NCBI GenBank assembly: GCA_003650185.1
Contig: QMOF01000078.1
Coordinates: forward strand, 1-9,112
Source of the DNA: Chloroflexota bacterium
Lineage (GTDB): Bacteria > Chloroflexota > Dehalococcoidia > UBA2247 > RBG-13-53-26
Direction of reading: 5' to 3'
DNA length: 9,112 nucleotides
Shown: piece after piece, positions 1 to 4,570 of the stretch
Position numbering within the stretch: the first letter of the stretch is position 1
Layout of the letters: every line of letters starts with the position of its first letter
The notes under the pieces: model-generated
Databases searched by the model: none
What the model saw: only the letters and a program-made list of their open reading frames with translations
What the model was told of the DNA's origin: nothing
Program-made: the position numbers and the translations under genes

Positions 1-196
1 GCCGCAGCAGCAGCCGGGGGTGATACGGGTGTTGCCCCATTCCGCTGTAGCCCGAGTCAAGACCGCCCACCTCCAGTTGCTCCGTTACCTCCCTAAAGAT
101 GTGCACCTCGTCCTCAGACCCCAAGAAGTCGGCCAGGGAAGGGGGGAATAGATACCCCGCATCTATGATATAGGGCTTGTACTCTATCTTCTGCAT
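1..196 (-). CDS. Transposase N-terminus (IS1182/IS5-like, partial, runs off left edge)
   Basis: This is the first 65 codons of a protein read on the minus strand from ATG at 196, continuing past base 1. The translation begins MQKIEYKPYIIDAGYLFPPS and reaches LDSGYSGMGQHPYHPRLLL near residues 46-64. That matches the N-terminal domain of IS1182/IS5-type DDE transposases (DUF772/InsH N-terminal type), which have an N-terminal lead such as 'LLPVDLxxxLPxDH' and then 'YSGxGxPxYHPRMLLK'. An AGGAG ribosome binding site lies about 9 bases upstream of the ATG, and a candidate promoter lies at 229-257. The DDE catalytic core would be outside the window, so I cannot tell whether the gene is intact. The family call rests on remembered motif shape only. 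No upstream reading frame suggests an earlier start. Confidence 0.72.
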   Translation of the reverse strand, partial: MQKIEYKPYIIDAGYLFPPSLADFLGSEDEVHIFREVTEQLEVGGLDSGYSGMGQHPYHPRLLLR

Positions 197-228
197 AGCC
201 TGACTCCTGTCTGCGCATCGCTCTTCTA

Positions 229-257
229 AGTATAACTCCTATCTGTGCAGATTGGAA
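229..257 (-). promoter_or_regulatory. Candidate promoter for the transposase
   Basis: On the minus strand a good -10 hexamer, TATACT (234 to 229), lies 17 bases downstream of a poor -35, TTCCAA (257 to 252). Transcription would start near 222, leaving a leader of about 25 bases before the ATG at 196. The -10 is convincing by eye; the -35 is weak. Confidence 0.4.
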
Positions 258-285
258 CCACACCCGACTAACTGTCTCCTACCTA

Positions 286-303
286 TCACCTGACAACTGG
301 TGA
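286..303. repeat. Short inverted repeat upstream of the transposase
   Basis: TCACC at 286-290 and GGTGA at 299-303 form a 5-bp inverted repeat around an 8-base centre. It lies about 90 bases upstream of the transposase start, where an insertion-sequence end could fall. The second end is outside the window, so a role as terminal repeat cannot be tested here. It may be chance. The rest of 197-426 shows nothing else I can name. Confidence 0.2.
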
Positions 304-426
304 CCCAAGCTCCTAGGATTTCTCTTTTGCTCATGATGATAACCAAAATCAAACAAAGTCAGCAAGTGAGCCGGAAGCGAGGCTGTCATACACCAGCCTT
401 GACTACCGCAGCCAAGAAGAGAGCAC

Positions 427-452
427 GGCTGGCAGGCTTTCGCCTGCCAGCC
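427..452 (-). terminator. Intrinsic terminator hairpin after the response regulator
   Basis: GGCTGGCAGGC (427-437) pairs perfectly with GCCTGCCAGCC (442-452) around a 4-base loop. On the minus transcript the loop is GAAA, a GNRA tetraloop, and the 3' flank is pyrimidine-rich (GTGCTCTCTTCTT) rather than a pure U-run. It starts 36 bases after the stop of the response regulator at 488, the expected place. The hairpin is certain; termination efficiency is inferred and may be moderate because the U-tract is broken. Confidence 0.7.
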
Positions 453-487
453 CGATCGGAAGCTGTCCAGAGAGCGCTGATGACGAG

Positions 488-1177
488 CTATTCCGGAGCC
501 CGGAACTTGTAGCCCTTGCCGGGAACGGTGATTATGGTGTGCGGGTTCTTTGGATTGTCCCCGATCTTTCGCCTCAGACGGTGCATGTGTACCTTGACAA
601 CGTTGGCGTCGTTCAGGAACTCCTCCCCCCAGACCCTCTCCACTAGCGCCTTCTGAGACAGCGTTCGCCCACTATTAGTGGCCAGCTCACACAGGAGCTT
701 GTACTGCGTCGGCGTCAGGTTCACCTCTCGGCCGTGCACCTTCACTTCCTGAGACCTGAAGTTGATCCACAGCCCACCGCGCTCAAGGGTTGCGGGCAGC
801 ATGGTTTCCGCAGCCTTGGCGCGGCGGAGAACCGTCCTCAACCGTGCCACCAACTCCATGTGGCTGAACGGCTTGACGATATAGTCATCAGCTCCCAACT
901 CGAGCCCCCGGACCCGATCCATCTCGTCGCCCTTAACAGTGATTATGATGACAGGCACATTGGAGAAGCTGCGAATCTCAGATAGGACCTCAAAACCGTT
1001 GATATCGGGGAGGAGCAAGTCCAGGAGGGCTATGTCTGGGACTAACTCCCTCAGCATCTCGATCCCACGACGCCCCAAGGATGCCGAGACAATCTCCGCC
1101 TGGGGCAATCCCATTCGCACGGAGAGCGATATGACCTCCAGAATGTCCGGGTCATCTTCGATCACGAGTATCTTCAT
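488..1177 (-). CDS. OmpR/PhoB-family response regulator
   Basis: This 229-residue DNA-binding response regulator would be phosphorylated by a sensor histidine kinase and then bind promoter DNA. The receiver domain spans about residues 1-118. It has the acidic pocket E7-D8-D9, phosphoacceptor D53 in LLDLLLPD, the switch residue T80, and K102 in the VKPF motif. A winged-helix DNA-binding domain covers about 130-227, with TPTQYKLL, an HMHRLRRKIGD recognition region and the closing wing VPGKGYKF. I chose ATG 1177 because GGGAGGGG sits 8 bases upstream and the receiver fold starts at MKILVIEDD; an in-frame start at 1216 would add 13 residues unlike the family. No kinase gene is adjacent on either side, so the partner and regulon are unknown. 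A terminator follows at 427-452. Family assignment is secure; the specific role is not. Confidence 0.95.
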   Translation of the reverse strand: MKILVIEDDPDILEVISLSVRMGLPQAEIVSASLGRRGIEMLRELVPDIALLDLLLPDINGFEVLSEIRSFSNVPVIIITVKGDEMDRVRGLELGADDYIVKPFSHMELVARLRTVLRRAKAAETMLPATLERGGLWINFRSQEVKVHGREVNLTPTQYKLLCELATNSGRTLSQKALVERVWGEEFLNDANVVKVHMHRLRRKIGDNPKNPHTIITVPGKGYKFRAPE

Positions 1178-1224
1178 GGCCACATCCCCTCCCGGCCTCG
1201 TAGAACAGTTTAGCACACGTCAAG

Positions 1225-1238
1225 TTACCGACAGGTAA
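1225..1238. promoter_or_regulatory. Small dyad upstream of the response regulator
   Basis: TTACC (1225-1229) and GGTAA (1234-1238) form a perfect 5-bp dyad about 50 bases upstream of the response regulator start. A further GTTACC occurs in direct orientation at 1267-1272. This could be an operator, for instance for autoregulation by the regulator, but the arms are short and no clear promoter pairs with it. Nearby, TGCCG/CGGCA at 1251-1264 makes another small hairpin. Confidence 0.2.
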
Positions 1239-1340
1239 AGTTCAGGAGGCTGCCGGTTTCGGCATGGTTACCTCGGAGTTAAGGAACAGCAAACATCACA
1301 GGCAGTAATCACCGTGCTCTTTGTCGAATATTTTCCTGGG

Positions 1341-1361
1341 TGTCACACCTTCGGCCTGACA
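1341..1361. repeat. Degenerate TGTCAGG-type hairpin repeat
   Basis: TGTCA (1341-1345) and TGACA (1357-1361) flank CACCTTCGGCC. Pairing resumes inside (CC with GG around TTC) after two mismatches. The layout resembles the copies at 1625-1645 and 4382-4401, whose consensus is roughly TGTCAGGC-TTC/TGG-ACCTGACA. I treat it as a decayed member of that family, with modest certainty because of the mismatches. Confidence 0.4.
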
Positions 1362-1505
1362 TCGCTCCGACACTCGACCGTACCTCCCACCAAGGAAGCG
1401 GCCAGTCCGGGGCTTCGCGCACGTTTTGACCGAAGACCAGGCGGAATATCAGGGCCGGTGGGACGAGTGAAGTAAAGCGGGACACATCAGACTTTGCCAG
1501 GTGGT

Positions 1506-1559
1506 GTAGGGACAGGTCTTCAGACCTGTGCCAGCGGGGCGCCGCTATCAAGTGGCACA
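1506..1559. repeat. GTAGGGACAG-type palindromic repeat, half copy plus nested stem
   Basis: GTAGGGACAGG at 1506-1516 opens a palindrome in which ACAGGTCT (1512-1519) pairs with AGACCTGT (1522-1529) around TC. AGCGG/CCGCT (1533-1537 and 1542-1546) then forms a second small stem. TGTGCC (1527-1532) can instead pair with GGCACA (1554-1559), enclosing that stem. The first 35 bases align closely with the left half of the 61-bp element at 4210-4270, including the GTAGGGACAGG start, the CTTCAG centre and the following GGGGC, so this looks like a half or decayed copy of the same dispersed repeat. Confidence 0.65.
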
Positions 1560-1609
1560 CTGAGGTCGACGTCGCTCGGATTCTTCACTGCTCTCAGAAT
1601 GACACAGTG
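1558..1609. repeat. Interspersed ATTCTTC...AGAATGACA repeat
   Basis: The core ATTCT (1580-1584) and AGAAT (1596-1600) flanks TCACTGCTCTC and continues into GACACAG. Outer arms CACTG (1558-1562) and CAGTG (1605-1609) extend the symmetry. I recognise this wording from intergenic repeats in many uncultivated bacterial genomes, where the translated reverse strand gives peptides such as CHSESSEESE, as it does here. It is non-coding. The family resemblance is from memory. Confidence 0.5.
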
Positions 1610-1624
1610 GCAGAATTGGGTACC

Positions 1625-1645
1625 TGTCAGGCTTCGGACCTGACC
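1625..1645. repeat. TGTCAGG-type hairpin repeat
   Basis: GTCAGG (1626-1631) and CCTGAC (1639-1644) form a 6-bp stem around CTTCGGA. Apart from a one-base length difference in the loop and the last base, the unit matches the one at 4382-4401. Two such closely similar units in separate intergenic gaps suggest a dispersed repeat rather than a local terminator. Confidence 0.55.
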
Positions 1646-1835
1646 AGGCCGCCGGCTCGGCCCCTCCGGCAGCGATAGGGTGGACGTGACTCACCAGTCC
1701 GCTGCTCGCCCGGAGTGGAAACGCTTCAAGCCAGTTGCCACACCCCACACTAAGGCAAAGGCCCGTCGCAGGATACCGCTTCATTACGCCTATCCCATGT
1801 TCCCAGAGCAATTGCGCCCATCCTGCAAAAGAAAG

Positions 1836-1861
1836 GAGCACGGGGCTTTCGCCCCGTGCTC
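1836..1861 (-). terminator. Intrinsic terminator of hppA
   Basis: GAGCACGGGGC (1836-1846) pairs with GCCCCGTGCTC (1851-1861) around a loop that reads GAAA on the minus transcript. The 3' flank is CTTTCTTTTGC, a serviceable U-rich tract. It begins 26 bases after the hppA stop at 1888. The stem-loop is perfect over 11 bp. Loop and stem-base sequences match those of the terminator at 427-452, suggesting a shared terminator style in this genome. Confidence 0.85.
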
Positions 1862-1887
1862 TGGTCCATCCTTTCGCGCCACCCAGG

Positions 1888-3957
1888 CTAGAGCAGGCCG
1901 TCCCAGTTGATAATAACTGGTGCAAACACCAGCGATATCACCGCCATGAGCTTTATCATAATGTTCAGGGAAGGCCCGGAGGTGTCTTTCATCGGGTCGC
2001 CCACGGTGTCACCTACGACGGCTGCCTTGTGGGCATCCGAGCCCTTGCCGCCGTACTCACCCTTCTCGATCCACTTCTTGGCATTGTCCCAGGAACCGCC
2101 AGCATTGGCCATGGTAATGGCCAGCAGGAATCCACTGCCAATAGACCCGATCAGGAACCCTGCCAGGGCGAACTTGCCCAGGATGTAGCCGACCAGCAGC
2201 GGAACAGCTATGGCCATCACGGCTGGAATGATCATCTGGCGCAGTGCAGCTGTGGTGCAGATAGCCACACACCTGCCGTACTCCGGTCTGCCGCTACCAT
2301 CCATTATCCCCGGTATCTCCCTGAACTGACGCCGCACTTCCTCAACGATCAGTCCGGTGGTCCTGCCCACGGAGGTCAGCGTAAGGGCGCAGAAGATACC
2401 CGGCAGCATGATTCCGATGAATAAGCCCGCTATCATGGGGGCACTCAGTAGGCTCATCTCCTCGGCAAACCTGAAAACGACGCTCCCATCGTCATTCACG
2501 TGGACGATCTGCACCGCCACCGCGTACGACAGCAACAGGGCCAAAGCGGTGAGACCGGCTGAGCCTATGGCAAAGCCCTTGCCCGTAGCCGCCGTGGTAT
2601 TGCCCAGGGAGTCGAGGGCATCGGTCCGCTCCCGGATCTCAGGTGGCAGATGGGACATCTCCACGATCCCGCCGGAGTTGTCCGCCACCGGACCGTAGGC
2701 ATCTGTAGCCAGCGTGATACCCAGAGTGGACAGCATACCGATACCGGCTATGGCCACGCCGTAGTAGCTGGCGAAATGGTTGGCCACCAGCAGCGCTGCC
2801 ACCACGAACAGGAAAGGCGGCAGGATGCTGATCAGGCCGTTGGCAAAGCCACTGACTATGTTGGCTCCTGCTCCCGACGTGGAGGCTTTAGAAATCCCCC
2901 TGGTCGGTCCGAACTCGTACGAGGTGAAGTAGCTGGTGCTCTCGCCAATAAGCACACCGGCTATCAGGCCCGAAAGCACCGCCCAATACGGGTCAAGGTT
3001 CTCGGCCAGGAACTTTACCGCCAGGAAGGAGAAAACCGCAGTGAGGATGGCCGCAGCGAAGGTCCCGGTACGAAGGGCCCGCAGCAGGGCGCTCATCTCA
3101 GGTATCTCGCCCACCCTGACCATCAAGGCGCCAATAATCGAGGCTACTATGCCGCCCGCGGCCACCATCATTGGCAAAAGCCAGGCCGTCTCCAGGTCCC
3201 CCGTTGCAAAGAAGGGGATAGCCACGGTGAAGAGGGCCATGGTGGCGATAATGGACTCTACGTAGGACTCGAACAGGTCGGCGCCCATGCCAGCCACGTC
3301 GCCTACGTTATCGCCTACGAAGTCGGCAATCACGGCCGCGTTGCGCGGGTCGTCCTCCGGGATGCCCTGCTCCACTTTGCCCACCAAGTCAGCCCCGGTA
3401 TCCGCAGCCTTGGTATAGATTCCGCCACCTACCCTGCTGAACAGGGCCACGCCGGAAGCGCCGAACCCATAGGCTGGTATGATTTCAATGAACTCCGGGT
3501 CGGTGGAATTGTGAAAGGCAAAATACAGTATGGCCAGGCCGATAACCCCCACGCCCACCACAGTCATTCCCATAACAGCGCCTGCCCTGAAGGAGACCCT
3601 CAAGCCCTGGTTCAGGCTGGCATTGGCAGCGGCCGCTGTCCTGGCGTTTGACCTGATGGCTATGCTCATCCCGGCATATCCCGCCCCCATGGAGCACAGG
3701 GCACCAAACAGGAAAGACACTGCCATCTGCCACCCCAGCGTGCTTATCGCAGCCAGGATGATGGTCACGATGACGACAAACACAGCCAGTATTTTGTACT
3801 CGCTGTGCAGGAAGGCTATAGCGCCTTCCTTGATAGCCCCGGAGATCTCTCTCATCCGGGCCGAGCCTTCGTCCTGCTTCATGACGTAGAGCACCGCGTA
3901 GAGGGCGAAAGCCAGCGCCAGGACCCCGGCTATTAGAGCAATAAACATATAGTCCAT
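1888..3957 (-). CDS. hppA: Membrane-bound ion-translocating pyrophosphatase
   Basis: This 689-residue integral membrane pyrophosphatase hydrolyses pyrophosphate to phosphate and pumps H+ and/or Na+ across the membrane. The length and many hydrophobic segments fit the family's roughly 16-helix fold. Hallmark blocks are present: YTKAADTGADLVGKVE (about 181-196), EDDPRN then DFVGDNVGDVAGMGADLFES (212-231) with metal/PPi-binding aspartates D216, D220 and D227, ATDAYGPVADNSGG (417-430), and VGDTVGDPMKDTSGPSLN (648-665). A456 and G459 in GNTTAATGK (452-460) replace the Lys/Thr of K+-independent enzymes, so K+ dependence is predicted. Both E230 and E234 are present at the two positions where the gating glutamate can sit, which leaves ion specificity open. 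ATG 3957 has a perfect AAGGAGG 7 bases upstream. A promoter, dyad and terminator-like leader lie at 3971-4086, and a terminator at 1836-1861. The gene appears to be monocistronic. Confidence 0.98.
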   Translation of the reverse strand: MDYMFIALIAGVLALAFALYAVLYVMKQDEGSARMREISGAIKEGAIAFLHSEYKILAVFVVIVTIILAAISTLGWQMAVSFLFGALCSMGAGYAGMSIAIRSNARTAAAANASLNQGLRVSFRAGAVMGMTVVGVGVIGLAILYFAFHNSTDPEFIEIIPAYGFGASGVALFSRVGGGIYTKAADTGADLVGKVEQGIPEDDPRNAAVIADFVGDNVGDVAGMGADLFESYVESIIATMALFTVAIPFFATGDLETAWLLPMMVAAGGIVASIIGALMVRVGEIPEMSALLRALRTGTFAAAILTAVFSFLAVKFLAENLDPYWAVLSGLIAGVLIGESTSYFTSYEFGPTRGISKASTSGAGANIVSGFANGLISILPPFLFVVAALLVANHFASYYGVAIAGIGMLSTLGITLATDAYGPVADNSGGIVEMSHLPPEIRERTDALDSLGNTTAATGKGFAIGSAGLTALALLLSYAVAVQIVHVNDDGSVVFRFAEEMSLLSAPMIAGLFIGIMLPGIFCALTLTSVGRTTGLIVEEVRRQFREIPGIMDGSGRPEYGRCVAICTTAALRQMIIPAVMAIAVPLLVGYILGKFALAGFLIGSIGSGFLLAITMANAGGSWDNAKKWIEKGEYGGKGSDAHKAAVVGDTVGDPMKDTSGPSLNIMIKLMAVISLVFAPVIINWDGLL

Positions 3958-3970
3958 CCATCACCCTCCT

Positions 3971-4021
3971 TGAAAAAGACAAAGAAAAACGGGGCCTTTG
4001 GCAGTTCCCAGCATAGCCCCG
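3971..4021 (-). promoter_or_regulatory. Terminator-like hairpin with U-tract in the hppA leader (possible attenuator)
   Basis: On the minus strand CGGGGC (4021-4016) pairs with GCCCCG (3995-3990) around a 20-base interior that can form a small extra stem. It is followed at once by TTTTTCTTTGTCTTTTTC (3989-3972) and then the AAGGAGG ribosome site of hppA. Hairpin plus U-run is the layout of an intrinsic terminator, yet it lies downstream of the candidate hppA promoter and upstream of its start codon, with no gene between promoter and hairpin. This suggests premature termination as a control point, or else a leftover terminator. I see no obvious long antiterminator; only a 4-bp alternative pairing with the dyad at 4029-4042. 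Confidence 0.5.
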
Positions 4022-4028
4022 CTAGATA

Positions 4029-4042
4029 CATTGGTTCCAATG
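4029..4042. promoter_or_regulatory. CATTGG-TT-CCAATG dyad, candidate operator for hppA
   Basis: Perfect 6-bp arms CATTGG (4029-4034) and CCAATG (4037-4042) surround a 2-base centre. It falls just downstream of the predicted transcription start of hppA, a common place for a repressor site. A smaller dyad, GTAGT/ACTAC at 4055-4066, overlaps the -10 itself. The symmetry is seen; the operator role is inferred, and the centre is too short for a stable RNA hairpin. Confidence 0.4.
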
Positions 4043-4056
4043 AAACCTCGGCGCGT

Positions 4057-4086
4057 AGTGTACTACGGAGGCATCAGCAAAGTCAA
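4057..4086 (-). promoter_or_regulatory. Candidate sigma70-type promoter of hppA
   Basis: On the minus strand TTGACT (4086 to 4081) and TACACT (4062 to 4057) are separated by 18 bases. A start near 4050 would give a leader of about 93 bases that contains the dyad and the terminator-like hairpin. Both hexamers are close to consensus and no better pair is seen nearer the gene. Confidence 0.6.
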
Positions 4087-4209
4087 ATCTTGCCTGGGAG
4101 CGGATTCGGCCGGAGATTGGGGCCGAGACGCTGTTTTGTGGCATTTCCACGCCGTTGTGAGGACCACTGGGGCCGAGGCACCCCTCGGCTCCGGAAAAGC
4201 TTCCCTGCG

Positions 4210-4270
4210 CGTAGGGACAGGGCTTCAGCCCTGCCCGAGGGGCGGACAGACCTTCACATCTGTCCCTACG
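4210..4270. repeat. 61-bp composite inverted-repeat element (MITE/REP-like)
   Basis: CGTAGGGACAG (4210-4220) and CTGTCCCTACG (4260-4270) are perfect 11-bp inverted ends. Inside, the left half is itself a palindrome (4215-4236; GGGCT/AGCCC around TC, one A-C mismatch). The right half forms GGACAGA (4244-4250) with TCTGTCC (4259-4265). The element can therefore fold either as one long hairpin or as two side-by-side hairpins. A related half copy lies at 1506-1540 and a related stem at 9056-9077. No reading frame is inside. The dispersed short element with matching ends suggests a non-autonomous mobile or REP-like repeat; what moves it is unknown. Confidence 0.7.
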
Positions 4271-4340
4271 TACCACCCGAGAGTATTCCTGCCGGAGAAA
4301 GGTCTGGTCTGCTGAACATGAAGAGTTGCACCCCTGGTCC

Positions 4341-4354
4341 GTGTCGGCTGACAC
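4341..4354. repeat. Small GTGTC/GACAC hairpin
   Basis: GTGTC (4341-4345) pairs with GACAC (4350-4354) around GGCT. It has no U-tract and is not near a start codon. It is one of a cluster of palindromes in this gap; the function is unknown and chance is possible. Confidence 0.3.
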
Positions 4355-4381
4355 TACCCCTGGTACGCTTCCGCTGAACCA

Positions 4382-4401
4382 TGTCAGGCCTGGACCTGAC
4401 A
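4382..4401. repeat. TGTCAGG-type hairpin repeat, perfect copy
   Basis: TGTCAGG (4382-4388) and CCTGACA (4395-4401) form a perfect 7-bp stem around CCTGGA. It is the best-preserved of three similar units in the window (others at 1341-1361 and 1625-1645). All lie between genes. Confidence 0.6.
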
Positions 4402-4410
4402 CCCACGTAC

Positions 4411-4433
4411 GGCTGCCTGTTACAGGCAAGGCC
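4411..4433. repeat. TGCCTGT-T-ACAGGCA palindrome
   Basis: TGCCTGT (4414-4420) and ACAGGCA (4422-4428) are perfect 7-base arms around one base. With a one-base bulge the symmetry extends outward as GGC/GCC. It lies about 140 bases past the crotonase stop. As DNA it could be a protein site; as RNA it would need a larger loop by opening the central pairs. Confidence 0.4.
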
Positions 4434-4570
4434 ACCGCCCCCCGGCGAGGGCTAGAGAGCGTACCTTCCGCGCAGGCCCTCCTGGGTGACCACTGTGCCA
4501 TGACTACGTCCAGAAGTTGCCTCCTCAGTCCACGTAGTAAGAGTGCCGCAGCCGCCGCCTGGCCCGGCTG

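Larger units (their letters stand above)
1178..1887. other. Intergenic region without a gene, rich in palindromic repeats
   Basis: About 700 bases between the response regulator start and the hppA stop. Reading frames here (for example 1309-1560 and 1548-1925 on the minus strand) lack recognisable domains, lack good ribosome sites and run across repeats, so I do not call them. What it does hold is a series of short palindromes, listed separately (1341-1361, 1506-1559, 1558-1609, 1625-1645), and the hppA terminator at 1836-1861. The stretch 1650-1835 shows nothing I can name. Confidence 0.6.
4087..4570. other. Intergenic region, no convincing gene, several palindromes
   Basis: Between the hppA promoter and the crotonase stop I see no credible gene. 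The minus-strand reading frame from 4501 to 4022 has no recognisable domain and crosses four palindromes and the hppA promoter. The region holds the 61-bp inverted-repeat element (4210-4270), a GTGTC/GACAC hairpin (4341-4354), a TGTCAGG repeat (4382-4401) and a TGCCTGT/ACAGGCA palindrome (4411-4433). Any of the last three could also serve as the 3' end signal of the crotonase transcript, but none has a U-tract. Confidence 0.55.

Noticed and set aside
300..512. 70-residue plus-strand frame
   Set aside because: It runs through the response regulator terminator and into that gene's end; no domain.
1178..1260. TTGACG with TACGAG as a promoter for the response regulator
   Set aside because: The spacer is only 15 bases and the -10 is poor; no better pair was seen, so no promoter is called.
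1548..1925. 125-residue minus-strand frame ending in CHSESSEESE-like peptide
   Set aside because: It is made from interspersed repeats and overlaps the hppA terminator and end; the peptide is a known artefact type.
2650..3651. 333-residue plus-strand reading frame inside hppA, and others antisense to it (1735-2424, 2936-3265, 3530-3889)
   Set aside because: They lie wholly or largely opposite a strongly conserved gene, have no recognisable domain, and are low-complexity in His/Gln/Arg/Gly, as expected for codon-bias shadows.
4022..4501. 159-residue minus-strand frame in the gap upstream of hppA
   Set aside because: It crosses four palindromes and the hppA promoter and has no domain or plausible ribosome site at a sensible distance.
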